A stretch of 64,000 bases of DNA from Skeletonema tropicum. Lineage: Eukaryota; Bacillariophyta; Thalassiosirophyceae; Thalassiosirales; Thalassiosiraceae. Both the position numbers and the translations under genes were made by a program. Where the stretch lies: assembly GCA_037178625.1 (NCBI GenBank), contig CM074129.1, forward strand, positions 1,488,001 through 1,552,000, given 5' to 3'. This document shows, one piece after another, positions 22,647 to 31,917 of the stretch. Under the pieces are notes generated by a model. That model did no database searches. It saw only the letters and a list, made by a program, of their open reading frames with translations, and was not told where the DNA came from. Every line of letters begins with the position of its first letter. Position 1 is the first letter of the stretch.

Positions 22647-23885
22647 CTACATCATTGCTTCTTGTAGTTCTTTCAAGATTGGACCCACTTCCGGATCACT
22701 CATGTATTTTGACATGGCCATAGGATTAGACATGCACTCTTGAACCGCTTGCATTACCTTTGGGTTCTTTTGTGCCTTTTGTATTACCTTTTGCACCTTG
22801 GGATTGCTCATGGCTTGTTGAGCTGCCTTCATCGCGTCAGCCATTCCAGCACCACCCCCAAATGGATTAGCACCACCACCAAATGGATTAGCCCCACCTG
22901 CAGCCCCTGCGAAAGGATTTCCACCGGCTGCACCTGCACCTGCACCTCCGCCTCCCATACCACCCATACTGTTGAGAATATCACCTATGTCCATCCCTCC
23001 CATGCCACCTGGAGCTCCTCCTCCTCCGAATGGCATGCCTCCAAATGGACTGCCACCTCCACCTCCAAAGGGGTTACCACCAGCAGAAGCATTATCAGCA
23101 GCGTTATCTCTAGATTTCTTTGTCTTGGGGCCAACGTTATCATTCGTAATCACTTCAACTTTTGCAGTAACCTCCTCCACTTCATCATCATCATCAGACA
23201 CACTCCTCCTCTTCTTCTTCTTTGACTTCTTCACTCCATCTACTCGTGCTTCTGCCAAGGCACGGACAAATTCACTCTTCTCAAAGAAGCTCTTTGTGGA
23301 TACTCCGAGGGATTCTAATTCTGATTTGAGTTCCTGCACTTTCATTGCATTACATTTCTCTTGTTCTTCCTTGATACGTTGTTGGCGTTCTTCAGGATTT
23401 GTAGGTGCGGCGGTAGTAGAAGAAGTTGATGAGGATGTTTCAGTAGCAGATGATGACGTGCTGCTGCTGCTGCTAGAAGATGAGGAGGAAGTTGTAGATG
23501 TTGATGTTGTTGTGGCCTGTTGTGTTGTAATGGGTTCTTTCCCCTCCTTCCTCGCGGTAACAAGAGCATCAACTAACTCGGATTTTTCCAAAAATGTTCG
23601 AGTTGAGATCCCATAGGACTCTAACTCTTGTTTGATCGCCCCAACTCTCATGGATTTAATTTCTTCTTCTAGCTCGGTACTGTCTGTGCTGCTGCTGAAT
23701 AAGTGGAATCGTCGAGTACTGCTGCTCGGCTGATGATTGTTTTTTAGTGGAACGGTGGTGACACATGATGATGTTGAGGATGAAGGGGTGATCAGGGACT
23801 TGGTCTTGTGCAGCGTTGTTGTGAAGGCAACAGTTTGATTGCTGATGGACAACAGAGCGAAGAGTAGTGGTATGGCTGAATGCAT
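22647..23885 (-). CDS. Plastid-targeted STI1/Hip-like cochaperone with two SAP-like motifs
   Basis: 412 residues from the ATG at 23885; the longer frame begins only with TTG. Residues 1-20 form a signal peptide ending Gln-Thr-Val-Ala|Phe-Thr, an ASAFAP-type site, followed by a Ser/Thr-rich transit peptide, so import into the plastid is predicted. Two copies of a SAP-like helix-turn unit lie at about 79-113 and 181-215 ([54 protein letters not shown]). A Gly/Phe/Pro-rich spacer (260-345, GGNPFGG repeats) is followed by an STI1-type DP domain at 350-412 ([33 protein letters not shown]), as in Hip, Hop and Tic40. An Hsp70/Hsp93-related plastid role is inferred. The 3' end is only 22 bases from the CDC48 stop (convergent). 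Confidence 0.8.
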   Translation of the reverse strand: MHSAIPLLFALLSISNQTVAFTTTLHKTKSLITPSSSTSSCVTTVPLKNNHQPSSSTRRFHLFSSSTDSTELEEEIKSMRVGAIKQELESYGISTRTFLEKSELVDALVTARKEGKEPITTQQATTTSTSTTSSSSSSSSSSTSSSATETSSSTSSTTAAPTNPEERQQRIKEEQEKCNAMKVQELKSELESLGVSTKSFFEKSEFVRALAEARVDGVKKSKKKKRRSVSDDDDEVEEVTAKVEVITNDNVGPKTKKSRDNAADNASAGGNPFGGGGGSPFGGMPFGGGGAPGGMGGMDIGDILNSMGGMGGGGAGAGAAGGNPFAGAAGGANPFGGGANPFGGGAGMADAMKAAQQAMSNPKVQKVIQKAQKNPKVMQAVQECMSNPMAMSKYMSDPEVGPILKELQEAMM

Positions 23886-24172
23886 GATTTCAGTTCGACG
23901 TACTTTTGTTATTCCTATTGTTAGAAGGGGTAGCTTATTATGAGGGGTATGAGATGGAAGTCCATCGCCATCGATTTGTTCTTCCAATAAAATTTTATCA
24001 ACTGCAATAATGAGTCAATTAGTGTGCCACGTGGAGGAGGACCGTGTCAGTACCGTATCATCAAATACCGTTTTCTGGTAGCCAATGTCTCATTTGCAGC
24101 TGAGAGCTGAGAGTGGTGAGGGCTATATACTTATATACTTTTACTGGTGGATTGAAACTATCAACAAGTACA

Positions 24173-24895
24173 AGGTTACAGCATGTGTTCATGTTGGAAG
24201 TATGGTCGGTGATCGTCAGTCTGTTACACACCCTGAAGAGTACATTGACGTAAACATTCGAGGAACTGCAACTTTGTTGGATGCACTAGGTAAGTGGGTG
24301 TGAAGAGGGTTGTTCAAGCTTCTACAAGGAGTGTATTTGTACAGCGAGAGAGCAATGCCACGTATTCGACCGAAACGGCTGATCGAGGCCAACAACCCCT
24401 ACGTTGCAAGCAAAGTTGGAGCCGATGCCATTGCACATTGTTACTCTCATCTTTACAATATGAACGTGACACTTGTGCGCATCTTTGCTACATAATATGG
24501 TCCTCGAGGGCGCCCTGACATTGAGAACATTGTGAATGACAAACCTATCAGAGAGTTTGGAGAAGGCACAGCTACTGTACTTGGATCCATATTTCAAGCA
24601 TTGTTTCAGTATTCATCTGTGCACTGAAGAATCCATGTAATGGGTTTGCTGAATTCAATACTATACTGGAGCACCTCACTCTACTACTTTGAATGAAATG
24701 ATTGCTTGTGCTGAGAAGGTGATTGGTAAATAGGCTATCATTGAACATTGTCCTGCTCCGCCCGGAGATGCACACATACACCGGGGGTCGCCCTTCCTAC
24801 GATCTAATCAAGAAGACACTTGGTTGGGAACCTAAGGTTGGTATCGAGGAAGGGATGAGACGCACTTACAATCATTACATTCGTCACAGTATGGA
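24173..24895 (+). pseudogene. Broken NAD-dependent sugar-nucleotide epimerase
   Basis: Pieces in family order but in different frames. About 24173-24291 has 'HVGSMVGDRQSVTHPEEYIDVNIRGTATLLDAL'; from 24298 there is 'GVKRVVQASTRSVF' one frame over; then 'NNPYVASKVGADAIAHCYSHLYNMNVTLVRIFAT' keeping the YxxxK dyad; then an in-frame TAA at 24493-24495 exactly where 'YGPRGRPD' follows; then 'RPSYDLIKKTLGWEPKVGIEEGMRRT' to the end. These match UDP-glucuronate/galacturonate epimerases. The first about 60 residues with the GxxGxxG NAD site are missing. Two or more frameshifts plus a stop mean no functional enzyme can be read. Splicing does not repair it: the GTAAGT at 24290 has no matching acceptor that restores the frame. 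Confidence 0.8.
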
Positions 24896-25160
24896 GCAAG
24901 TCGCAGATAGTAAATGCGACAAGGGCCTGGTTTCTGAAGAGATGGAAAAGGCACGTTGTAGCCGTAAATATTGCTAAGCTGTAAAGTAGGTCCACTTATT
25001 TGTTGTCTTGATCAATACGAGTTACACATGCATGTACGTATATGAACAGATGATGCAGTTACCACTGAAATGGTTGGATTTCATGTTTAGCTCTACTGGT
25101 GGAAGCCTTCACAGCAAAGAGCCTTTCTACTCCTCTATAACACTATTGCTATTGCACCCT

Positions 25161-26147
25161 TTACACCTTCTGGTGAACGAACATATCTCCAACAATCACC
25201 GGATCACCCTTTGTAATCACACTCACTCTCAAACTGCCAGATCCATAATTCTCCAAGTAAACTTGCTCATACTCATTCTTCGGCGCTTGCTGAGCCTCTA
25301 CAGTACGTGCATTTGCAGCACGAAAATCTGCATCTGACTCGCTCTCCACGATAGTTGATTTTGGTGCAGATGATCCAGGCGTTTCTCCCAATTGAAAGCG
25401 AAACGGCGGGTATATTTCCAAAACTGATGGATCATCTTTACTAGCTACAGCACCAGATGATAGCCACAATTCTTTCTTCGATCCACCAGAGAGTGCAACA
25501 ACTCCTCCAACAAGACCCTGCGCGACTCTCCCCTCTCCAACCTCTTGCTCAGCAATCTTGCCAAAGTATTGATATGAATCTGGTCGCAACGGAGAAGGCA
25601 ACTTCAGCAATGGACTGAAATCCGATTTGTTATACCATAATAGTTTCCATTCTCCATCTAATGCATTGCTGTACTCGGAAGGAGATGATGATTTGAGGGG
25701 ATTGAGTGGGATCAAATTTTGTATCGCTTGTGTCACAACTTCGTCTGATGATTTGCTGGTGATAGCTTGTAGTAATGCATCTCTTTCTTGAGGAATGGAT
25801 GCAGCGGTTGAGGCTGCGTCAATTGATGTAATAGGGGATGCCACAACTTTAGCTGAGGCGGGTTGATTATTGCTACCCAGAATAAAATTTGTTGCTAAAA
25901 ACGAAGTGAAAGTTTGGCTCAGGAGACGTCTTCTTGAGACCAGATTGTCCTCTTTTGACGTTGCTGCGGCATCAGCATTAGTTTCATCATCTCGTGAGGA
26001 TGCGGCTGTGGGCACACAACGTGTAGAAATTCTTTTTGCGTGTAAATTACTGCTGCGTAGCGGTCGAAGTAGCTCAAAGGATACAGGTGGTTGGAATGCA
26101 ACCGTTAAGGCACTGAGATAGCATAGAAGCCATGAAATCGCCACCAT
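25161..26147 (-). CDS. Plastid lipid-associated protein / fibrillin, predicted thylakoid lumen
   Basis: 328 residues from the ATG at 26147 (an upstream ATG at 26189 gives 342). The chosen Met precedes a signal peptide '[21 protein letters not shown]', where Ala|Phe is an ASAFAP-type site. After a transit-like stretch there is '[21 protein letters not shown]...ASAK', an Arg-rich plus hydrophobic lumen-targeting signal ending Ala-Ser-Ala. The mature part holds the PAP/fibrillin pattern: 'ERDALLQAI', '[15 protein letters not shown]', '[20 protein letters not shown]', and a C-terminal '[24 protein letters not shown]'. Fibrillins bind lipids and plastid membranes, help plastoquinone and plastoglobule biology, and respond to light stress. 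Targeting is inferred from sequence features only. Divergent from the next gene by about 410 bases. Confidence 0.85.
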   Translation of the reverse strand: MVAISWLLCYLSALTVAFQPPVSFELLRPLRSSNLHAKRISTRCVPTAASSRDDETNADAAATSKEDNLVSRRRLLSQTFTSFLATNFILGSNNQPASAKVVASPITSIDAASTAASIPQERDALLQAITSKSSDEVVTQAIQNLIPLNPLKSSSPSEYSNALDGEWKLLWYNKSDFSPLLKLPSPLRPDSYQYFGKIAEQEVGEGRVAQGLVGGVVALSGGSKKELWLSSGAVASKDDPSVLEIYPPFRFQLGETPGSSAPKSTIVESESDADFRAANARTVEAQQAPKNEYEQVYLENYGSGSLRVSVITKGDPVIVGDMFVHQKV

Positions 26148-26559
26148 GATGGTGGATTTCCCAATTTTATTTGTTGCTATCGTCATCATTGATGGTCACT
26201 ACTCCTACTTACTTATTGCAAGTTGCATGGCAAAATCACAGCAGCGGAGAGGATTTTTTCTCCAAGTTCAACTCATGTTCATGCGGGACAGAAGGACAAA
26301 GTTGGGGACCGAGTTTCTCTTTTTCAAGAAGAATCTGGCATCAAAAATTGAAGGATCGACATGCCCTCACACAATTTTTTCAAGGATCACAACTCTCACA
26401 CAAATTTTGTCTGAAAATTTGCAAGATGACAGCATCCTACATCCTTTCGTTACTGGGTTCCCGTGGTTATTGGCTACTCATTCGAAGTTGACACAACTTC
26501 AAAACAGGATTTCATTCACATCCACTCAATACACCTGTAATAATTATTATATCTCCACA

Positions 26560-27225
26560 ATGGCCGTCAAGTTAGTCCGCCGCAGATCTTTCAGGAAGGG
26601 GTCTTCCAAGAACCAGAACCAGGACCTCTCTCTCAAGCGCTCCAGTTCAAACGCCTCGAACAAGAGCAGCAATGCAGAACCAGTATTGCTCTACAAGGAG
26701 CCTGTAGCGGCTGAGACTCGAGATGAACGAAACTCCAACCCCATGGGAAGACTCTTCGATGATGCATCCAGCGTGATTTCTGGTGCTGTGGCAGAAGCTG
26801 CGAGTATGGCAAATGACGTTCAGATGATTATTGCCGCAGATGTCGATGATGTGAGTACTTTGGGTGGAGATGCGGCCGAAGAGAGGAGTGTAGTAGGAAA
26901 GCCTCGGTCCGAAACGATGCATGTGAAAGATCAAGATGCCCTAGCAATCCTCATCAAGGAACTTGGCCCAAAGGAAAAGAAGATGGTTATCCTCGGCCGA
27001 GAGTACATCAAGGCTAGGGAAGATGTGATTGAGACTAGGCAGCAGATTCAGGATCTATCTGAAAAAATCCAGTTTAAAAGTATTGTCAAGAATGAAAGAG
27101 TTGCAACCAGACAACCAACCAGACAACCAACCAGAGAAGGGAGCGCCGTGGACATCATCTCCGCTGCATATTCGAGCATTGAACAAGCTGCCACCAGTGC
27201 CATTTTCCCTCACGGTGCAGAATGA
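26560..27225 (+). CDS. Hypothetical basic/Ser-rich protein with short coiled coil
   Basis: 221 residues from the ATG at 26560, which follows an AT-rich leader and starts a typical diatom-like 'MAVKLVRRRSF' N-terminus; the frame is open up to 26146 but the upstream part lacks protein character. No known domain. Residues 1-45 are basic/Ser-rich; 65-110 are Ala/Asp-rich; 125-170 form an amphipathic Lys/Glu segment that may be helical; a 12-base unit is repeated in tandem at 27108-27136 giving TRQPTRQPTRE; and the C-terminus is Ala-rich. The function is unknown. Confidence 0.55.
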   Translation: MAVKLVRRRSFRKGSSKNQNQDLSLKRSSSNASNKSSNAEPVLLYKEPVAAETRDERNSNPMGRLFDDASSVISGAVAEAASMANDVQMIIAADVDDVSTLGGDAAEERSVVGKPRSETMHVKDQDALAILIKELGPKEKKMVILGREYIKAREDVIETRQQIQDLSEKIQFKSIVKNERVATRQPTRQPTREGSAVDIISAAYSSIEQAATSAIFPHGAE

Positions 27226-28182
27226 GCATGAGGATTGATGAGTTATCGATCTCGTTATTTTTGTTATATTGACAGTATTCTAAACAGTAATTGCATTCGT
27301 TGTTTGCCATTCACTCTATGATTTCTTACGTTTTCCCTTGAAACTTTACCATTAGTGCAATGAGAGGTAAATGAGTTTTTCCAAGCTGGCTGCAATTCAA
27401 TGCCAAAGAACAGGAAGCAGGAATTATGCGATTGCTGGGGTCATGCCCGTGTGATCCCAAAAGGTGGCAAAGACATCATATAGAATGCAAAGGGCATGAA
27501 AGTCACCCAAAGCGTGAAGAACTTCAATGTAGGAGTATGCCGACTGTAGAGTCGAGGAAATAGGCGTCAAATTTTATTGTTCACTTTCTGCAAATGCCGT
27601 TGCAACATTATTACATGTGCTAACGCTTGTCCGTTAGTGTAAGTTCGCTATACTTCAGAGAATGCATTAATATCACGGTTGACATCTTCAGACTTCCGCG
27701 TGCAAGTTTTTGTTCCTTGCACTGAGCAATCTCTGCGCTTGCTGTTCATCTGGCATATTCTACTTTAGATCCTCTGCGTAGGTTGTATCGATCATCACTC
27801 ACCACCTAGTGTTGCAATGCTCAACTGCGGCCCGTGAAGCTGCACTAAGTTGTTTAACTAATGCTAGAACAGCCGCCAGCCATGGCATGAGTACATACTT
27901 TCCCTGTGAAGTGATTCATGCTATCATGGGCATCAACGAAGTCGGTGCGGTACTTAAATGTCACATTACTTGTCGCATTGCGAAGAAAAGAACATTCAAA
28001 CTCCCAATGACGAAAGCGAGAAGGCGAGGAACTCAAACTCAATCAAGTTGACCTGTACTACTTATTGCATCCTGCATCATAGAAGTAGCATGATCGATAA
28101 ACAGCTAGCTATCACAGCATCATATTGCATTGACTATGTTATGTTGCAGCAGTGTACATGAAAATCGACCTCATTTTATTTC
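27226..28182. other. Intergenic region, about 960 bases
   Basis: Frames are broken by stops; the short ORFs at 27809-28161 on both strands overlap and none has family features. Nothing identifiable was seen. Confidence 0.5.
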
Positions 28183-29427
28183 ATGATGAAAGAGAACATC
28201 CGCATCGACGATGATGAGAAAGGACTTCATGTTGATATACATCGCGGTCTCTTTGCCTCCAAGAACACAACTCATGTCGATGATACAACCGCCGCCAACA
28301 ACAACATTAACAATACCAACTGGTATGATCAAATACTATCCAATGTCCGATGGCACCGAGTCAAATACAAATCAAGCCGTTTTCAAAAAGAATGCACAAC
28401 CCCTTGCTATACTGCCTTTTACGGTGGACGTGCCGAATATTCACCTTATATCGCCATTCCTCCATGGTTCCAACCATTAATTGAAGAGGTCGAATCTCAT
28501 CTTGGAGATCATGTTCAATTCAATGCATTTCTCTTGAGATTATATTTTGACGGCAATGATGAGATCGCTTGGCATACAGACGGAAGAACTTTTTTGGGTG
28601 AGAAACCTACCATAGCAAGTCTTAGCTTGGGATGCAAGGCAACATTTGAGATGCGTCGAATGACTAATGTCTGGCCTTGCGTGAATGGCAGTGGCAAGAA
28701 TACTTCCTCATCCAACTCTATGGCAAATACCACAGTTGCAGCAGCTGCTGCAGGAGTAGACGCATCCACACCAATACAATCCTTCACTCTCAACGATGGA
28801 GACTTACTTGTTATGAGAGGAAACACACAAAAGCATTGGCATCATCGGGTCCCAAAAGAAAAGGGACGGGGTGTTCGATTGAATATTAATTTTAGGTACG
28901 TGCTGCCAGGAGAGGATGCTGAACAGGGTCAAATGACGTATTACAAGTACATGGTTTACGGGGACGTGCCGATTGACCAGCAGCCTCCCAGCTGGACATA
29001 TGATGAAATCGTATCAAAGAAGGGTGGTATGATGAACTTTGTTCGGAAGGGGGTCAAATGCCAAGATTCTAAGAGAGAACAACAGCAGCTGGCGTCTCGG
29101 AAAAGAAAAGAATCCAACAGTGCTATCACTACCGCTACCTCCTCCTCTGACAGAAGTAACGAATCGGATATCCAAAGATACTTGACAAGCGAGCAAAGTG
29201 TCGATAGGGAAGTGTTCATGTCCTTGCCAAGAGACATACGTGAAGAACTCGTAAATCAATGGAAATCGCAACAAAATCATCATCAGCAACAGTCAACTGC
29301 AAATAACATATCACCATTACCACCAAGTAGTAACTCAAAGAGGAACGAAAGTATTCAACATTTTGCATCTGAAAAGAAGACGAAAAGGAACAAGGGGACG
29401 ATTGATTCCTTCTTTGTGAAGAGATAG
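28183..29427 (+). CDS. AlkB-family DNA/RNA dealkylase with UBM-like and PIP-like tail
   Basis: 414 residues, single exon. The core (about 48-243) matches ALKBH2/3: 'WHRVKYKSSRF', 'PCYTAFYGG', 'FNAFLLRLYFDGNDEIAWHTDGR' with His131 and Asp133, 'TIASLSLGCKATFEMRR', and 'KHWHHRVPKEKGRGVRLNINFRYVLPG' with His221 as third iron ligand and Arg232/Arg238 for 2-oxoglutarate. A Ser/Ala-rich insert splits the core at 165-200. Such enzymes oxidatively remove methyl or alkyl groups from N1-A/N3-C. After residue 285 comes a disordered Lys-rich tail with 'SVDREVFMSLPRDIREEL' (339-356), similar to the ubiquitin-binding motif of Rev1/Pol-iota, and a final 'KGTIDSFFVKR' (404-414), similar to a PCNA-interacting box with Lys in the Gln position. 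The tail suggests work at stalled forks; that part is inference. Confidence 0.88.
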   Translation: MMKENIRIDDDEKGLHVDIHRGLFASKNTTHVDDTTAANNNINNTNWYDQILSNVRWHRVKYKSSRFQKECTTPCYTAFYGGRAEYSPYIAIPPWFQPLIEEVESHLGDHVQFNAFLLRLYFDGNDEIAWHTDGRTFLGEKPTIASLSLGCKATFEMRRMTNVWPCVNGSGKNTSSSNSMANTTVAAAAAGVDASTPIQSFTLNDGDLLVMRGNTQKHWHHRVPKEKGRGVRLNINFRYVLPGEDAEQGQMTYYKYMVYGDVPIDQQPPSWTYDEIVSKKGGMMNFVRKGVKCQDSKREQQQLASRKRKESNSAITTATSSSDRSNESDIQRYLTSEQSVDREVFMSLPRDIREELVNQWKSQQNHHQQQSTANNISPLPPSSNSKRNESIQHFASEKKTKRNKGTIDSFFVKR

Positions 29428-29601
29428 ATAGATAGAGCGAGTCTGAATGTTTACAGGCTAGCTAAATCTTATTGTTAAGTGCCTCTGATCTCCTTTTCTG
29501 GTCATGTATTGCACTTGTTTTGTTGACTTCTTATTCGGAGACTGACGTAGGTTCAAGGTACATCATTAGAATGACGAATCTTCAAGTACAACCTCAAACT
29601 C

Positions 29602-30203
29602 CTACATGAATTGAGGCAAAAGTGCAAGTGCAGCAATTGTCAAACAAATCATGATTGCCTCACTGCTCTCTTCATCTACCATCCCATCAATCACAGGCAA
29701 GTTCATCGTAGCAGACAAAGGATTCATCCCATACGCAGCCCTGGAGTCCTCCTGCATGTGTTCTGTGGCAAGCTTGTCTTTGAGAAGTCCCATTTGCAGT
29801 GTAAGATCCGACTCGAGAAGTTTGTGCGCAACATCTTCTTGGATTCCATGAGGATTGTTGATTCCGTCGGTGTTGCTGAAGACGTGTGTGATCCTTTCTT
29901 CGTGGAGTGCTACAGAAATAAGGATGACAAGCGCACCAGAGAGTAACATAAACGTGTGCGTGAGCCAATATGACAAGCAGAAGAAATAATGAAATAATCT
30001 GTTCAGGACCTACCATCACGGATACGCTCCATCTCATCAAGCGAACACTCCCCAAAATGATCTGCACAGTATTTCGCATCGGTATCGATGTCACCAGTCA
30101 TGACATGCTTTGAGGCGGCCAGGAAGGTCGGCGCGCGACACATTTGTTGAGGGACAAAGGCACTGGAGAGTGCAGCATAGGAGGCGAAAAGAATTGAGCG
30201 CAT
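29602..30203 (-). CDS. Small plastid-targeted protein with C-terminal anchor, two exons
   Basis: Exons 30203-30014 and 29909-29602 (minus), joined over a 104-base GTAGGT...CTGTAG intron in phase 1, give 165 residues. The ATG at 30203 starts 'MRSILFASYAALSSAFVPQQ', a signal peptide with an ASAFVP site almost identical to the ASAFAP consensus, so plastid import is predicted. The mature part includes 'GDIDTDAKYCADHFGECSLDEMERIRD', a middle helix-rich acidic part and a hydrophobic C-terminus (AIMICLTIAALALLPQFM) that could be a membrane anchor. No family recognised. The CADHFGEC pair of Cys might bind metal or form a disulphide. Confidence 0.72.
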
Positions 30204-30547
30204 ATTGTTTGTATTGTTATGTTGTTGTGATTCTTGTGGATCTTTTATGAGAGGAAGATTTGCATCATCGTCAAAGATATCCACTTTCGTTCAGCAGATG
30301 TAGATGAGATCCAAAGCAATCGCCTCGACTGCAGCCCGCCTGCTGCAGAGCCTTGACATCTTCTAATGACATCGGAGTTCTCATCATACATATATCGTGT
30401 CTCACAGATCATAAGAAATGGCGCCAAGTGATGAAAATGGCGCCAGACCGCACTCCTCCATCCTCCCTCGCCCGCCTCCGTCCGAGAAGAAGTGATGATG
30501 TGCGTGCGTCTCCCTATTGGGCCTAATAGGTAGGGAAACATAGAGCG
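30204..30547. promoter_or_regulatory. Divergent promoter, plastid protein / methyltransferase-like gene
   Basis: 344 bases between the start codons of oppositely oriented genes; the 5' UTRs and promoters of both must lie here. No specific motif is claimed. Confidence 0.4.
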
Positions 30548-31339
30548 ATGTCAAAGATCGATCACAATCTCGTTGGTCGCCGGCGACTGCTGCTGCTGCT
30601 ACAACTGCTGGTACTGCTGCCGCGATCATGTTGTGTTTCAGCGGCTACGCTTGCGTCCTTCATTGTACGCACCCATCTTGGAGCTGCATCATCTTCTGCT
30701 GTGCATAGAATGGCCTCATTAAATGCAAAACGTAACAAACGAAAAAGAGTATCAAATAGTAAAACAAAAAACAAGGCGACCCAACAATTGCAGTCTCAAC
30801 AACAATCATCTTCGGCGACTCAAAATCCGAAAGCGACTCTTGCAGGGATTGAGGAGGATCATCGTTTCGAACAATTCTTCTATAGCGATACTGCAGCCAA
30901 TCAAATTTATCAAGTTGTAGATCTTTATGATCGTCCATTATTACTGTGCAATCCAACGTTGGCAGTGATGGCTGAAAAGAAATCAAAAGAATACAAACTC
31001 CTCGATCGAGACACTAGATTTAATTTTCTTGATGGGTTTCAAGAGTTCAGTTTGACTGAACCACACTTGATTACAGACTATGATTTTGATGCTGTCTTCA
31101 TCGATCCTCCATTTGCTAATGTAACACCTGATCAAGTGGCAAGGTGCTTGGCATTAATGGGAGCCGATTCAGTGCCAATATGGGTTGCATATAATTCGAG
31201 GCGAGAGGAGAAGCTTCTAGAAGCATTAAACAAGCTTGATTGCCCAGATCTAGAGCCGAAGTGGCAGTTGTCGTACAAAGAAGGTGTTAGCTCTAATACG
31301 CAAGACTCGATTTGGTTTTACGGTCCTGTGAATGCATAG
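30548..31339 (+). CDS. N6-adenine/lysine methyltransferase-like protein (EEF1AKMT1/N6AMT2 type)
   Basis: 263 residues. From about 95 the sequence fits PF10237: 'RFEQFFYSDTAANQI' (compare the FWYS-TA motif), 'LLLCNPTLAVMAEKK', 'LLDRDTRFNF', 'YDFDAVFIDPPFANV' with the DPPF catalytic motif at Asp186-Phe189, and a C-terminal beta part 'DSIWFYGPV'. Human members methylate a lysine of eEF1A; older annotations call the family N6-adenine methylases. The N-terminal 35 residues (MSKIDHNLVGRRR then a Leu/Val-rich stretch) look like a signal or mitochondrial/plastid leader; an internal Met at about residue 57 before 'NAKRNKRKRV' could start a nuclear or cytosolic form. Location is therefore unsure. Confidence 0.7.
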   Translation: MSKIDHNLVGRRRLLLLLQLLVLLPRSCCVSAATLASFIVRTHLGAASSSAVHRMASLNAKRNKRKRVSNSKTKNKATQQLQSQQQSSSATQNPKATLAGIEEDHRFEQFFYSDTAANQIYQVVDLYDRPLLLCNPTLAVMAEKKSKEYKLLDRDTRFNFLDGFQEFSLTEPHLITDYDFDAVFIDPPFANVTPDQVARCLALMGADSVPIWVAYNSRREEKLLEALNKLDCPDLEPKWQLSYKEGVSSNTQDSIWFYGPVNA

Positions 31340-31917
31340 GAAGTAAGATACCTCGATTATTTCCAGCTACCATACCATATGAGTAAGTGTCCAAGAGTTT
31401 CATAAAGAATAATACTGTATTACAGCGATTCCAACTTAATCTAGATTTTCTTGTGCATTTGTAGCAAGTTGAAATCCTGCAATCATGAGCGTCGTTCCCT
31501 ATATATGGTCAGCGAGACCGATTCGCTCATACTGGAATATGGTCAAGGCTGCGTCGGTTCCGGGCGTAGATGGCGAGTCACTGACGAAGTTGTTCGATGT
31601 TGCACGGCGCTTGTCAGGAAGGCTTCGGGGTGAACACGTCAAGGCTGGCATCATCAAGAAAAGTTGTTGGTACCGCAGATGTTAAGCACGGTGGTTCATG
31701 TATGTTGTTACTTATGTTACTCCCTTGATGTTACTTTCACAATCTTGCCTCTTGCCTCCCGCCATTTTCCCATGTCCATCACTTTTTCCCGCAGCGCTCA
31801 CCGACTACCAATATCGTACCCCGACACACCAGCGAAGTTGATAAGCTATCAATACCATCAATTGTAGGGGTCGTATTCACCTCTCTCACCTTCCCTGCTG
31901 TCAAGTCATCAGCTACC
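31340..31917. other. Intergenic region containing a Myb relic
   Basis: Stretch between two plus-strand genes. Apart from the Myb-derived fragment at 31473-31650 no gene was found. Confidence 0.5.
31473..31650 (+). pseudogene. Relic of the 38-39 kb Myb gene, with internal deletion
   Basis: The segment at 31473-31515 aligns with 38633-38672 of the intact Myb gene: both have ATCC(A/T)GCAAT(T/C)ATGAGCGTC followed by TTCCC and TGGTCAGCG. From about 31524 the alignment jumps to 38945, the second Myb repeat (GCTCATACTGGAA, ATGGTCAAGGCT, GCGTCGGTTCCGGGCG, GAACACGTCAAGGCT), so about 270 bases are missing inside. Stops and substitutions break the reading frame. It is older than the second copy at 48.4 kb, which is almost identical to the parent. 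Confidence 0.8.

Noticed and set aside
24281..24310. Intron to rescue the epimerase reading frame
   Set aside because: A GTAAGT is present at 24290 but no acceptor downstream restores both the frame and the missing residues, and a stop at 24493 would remain.
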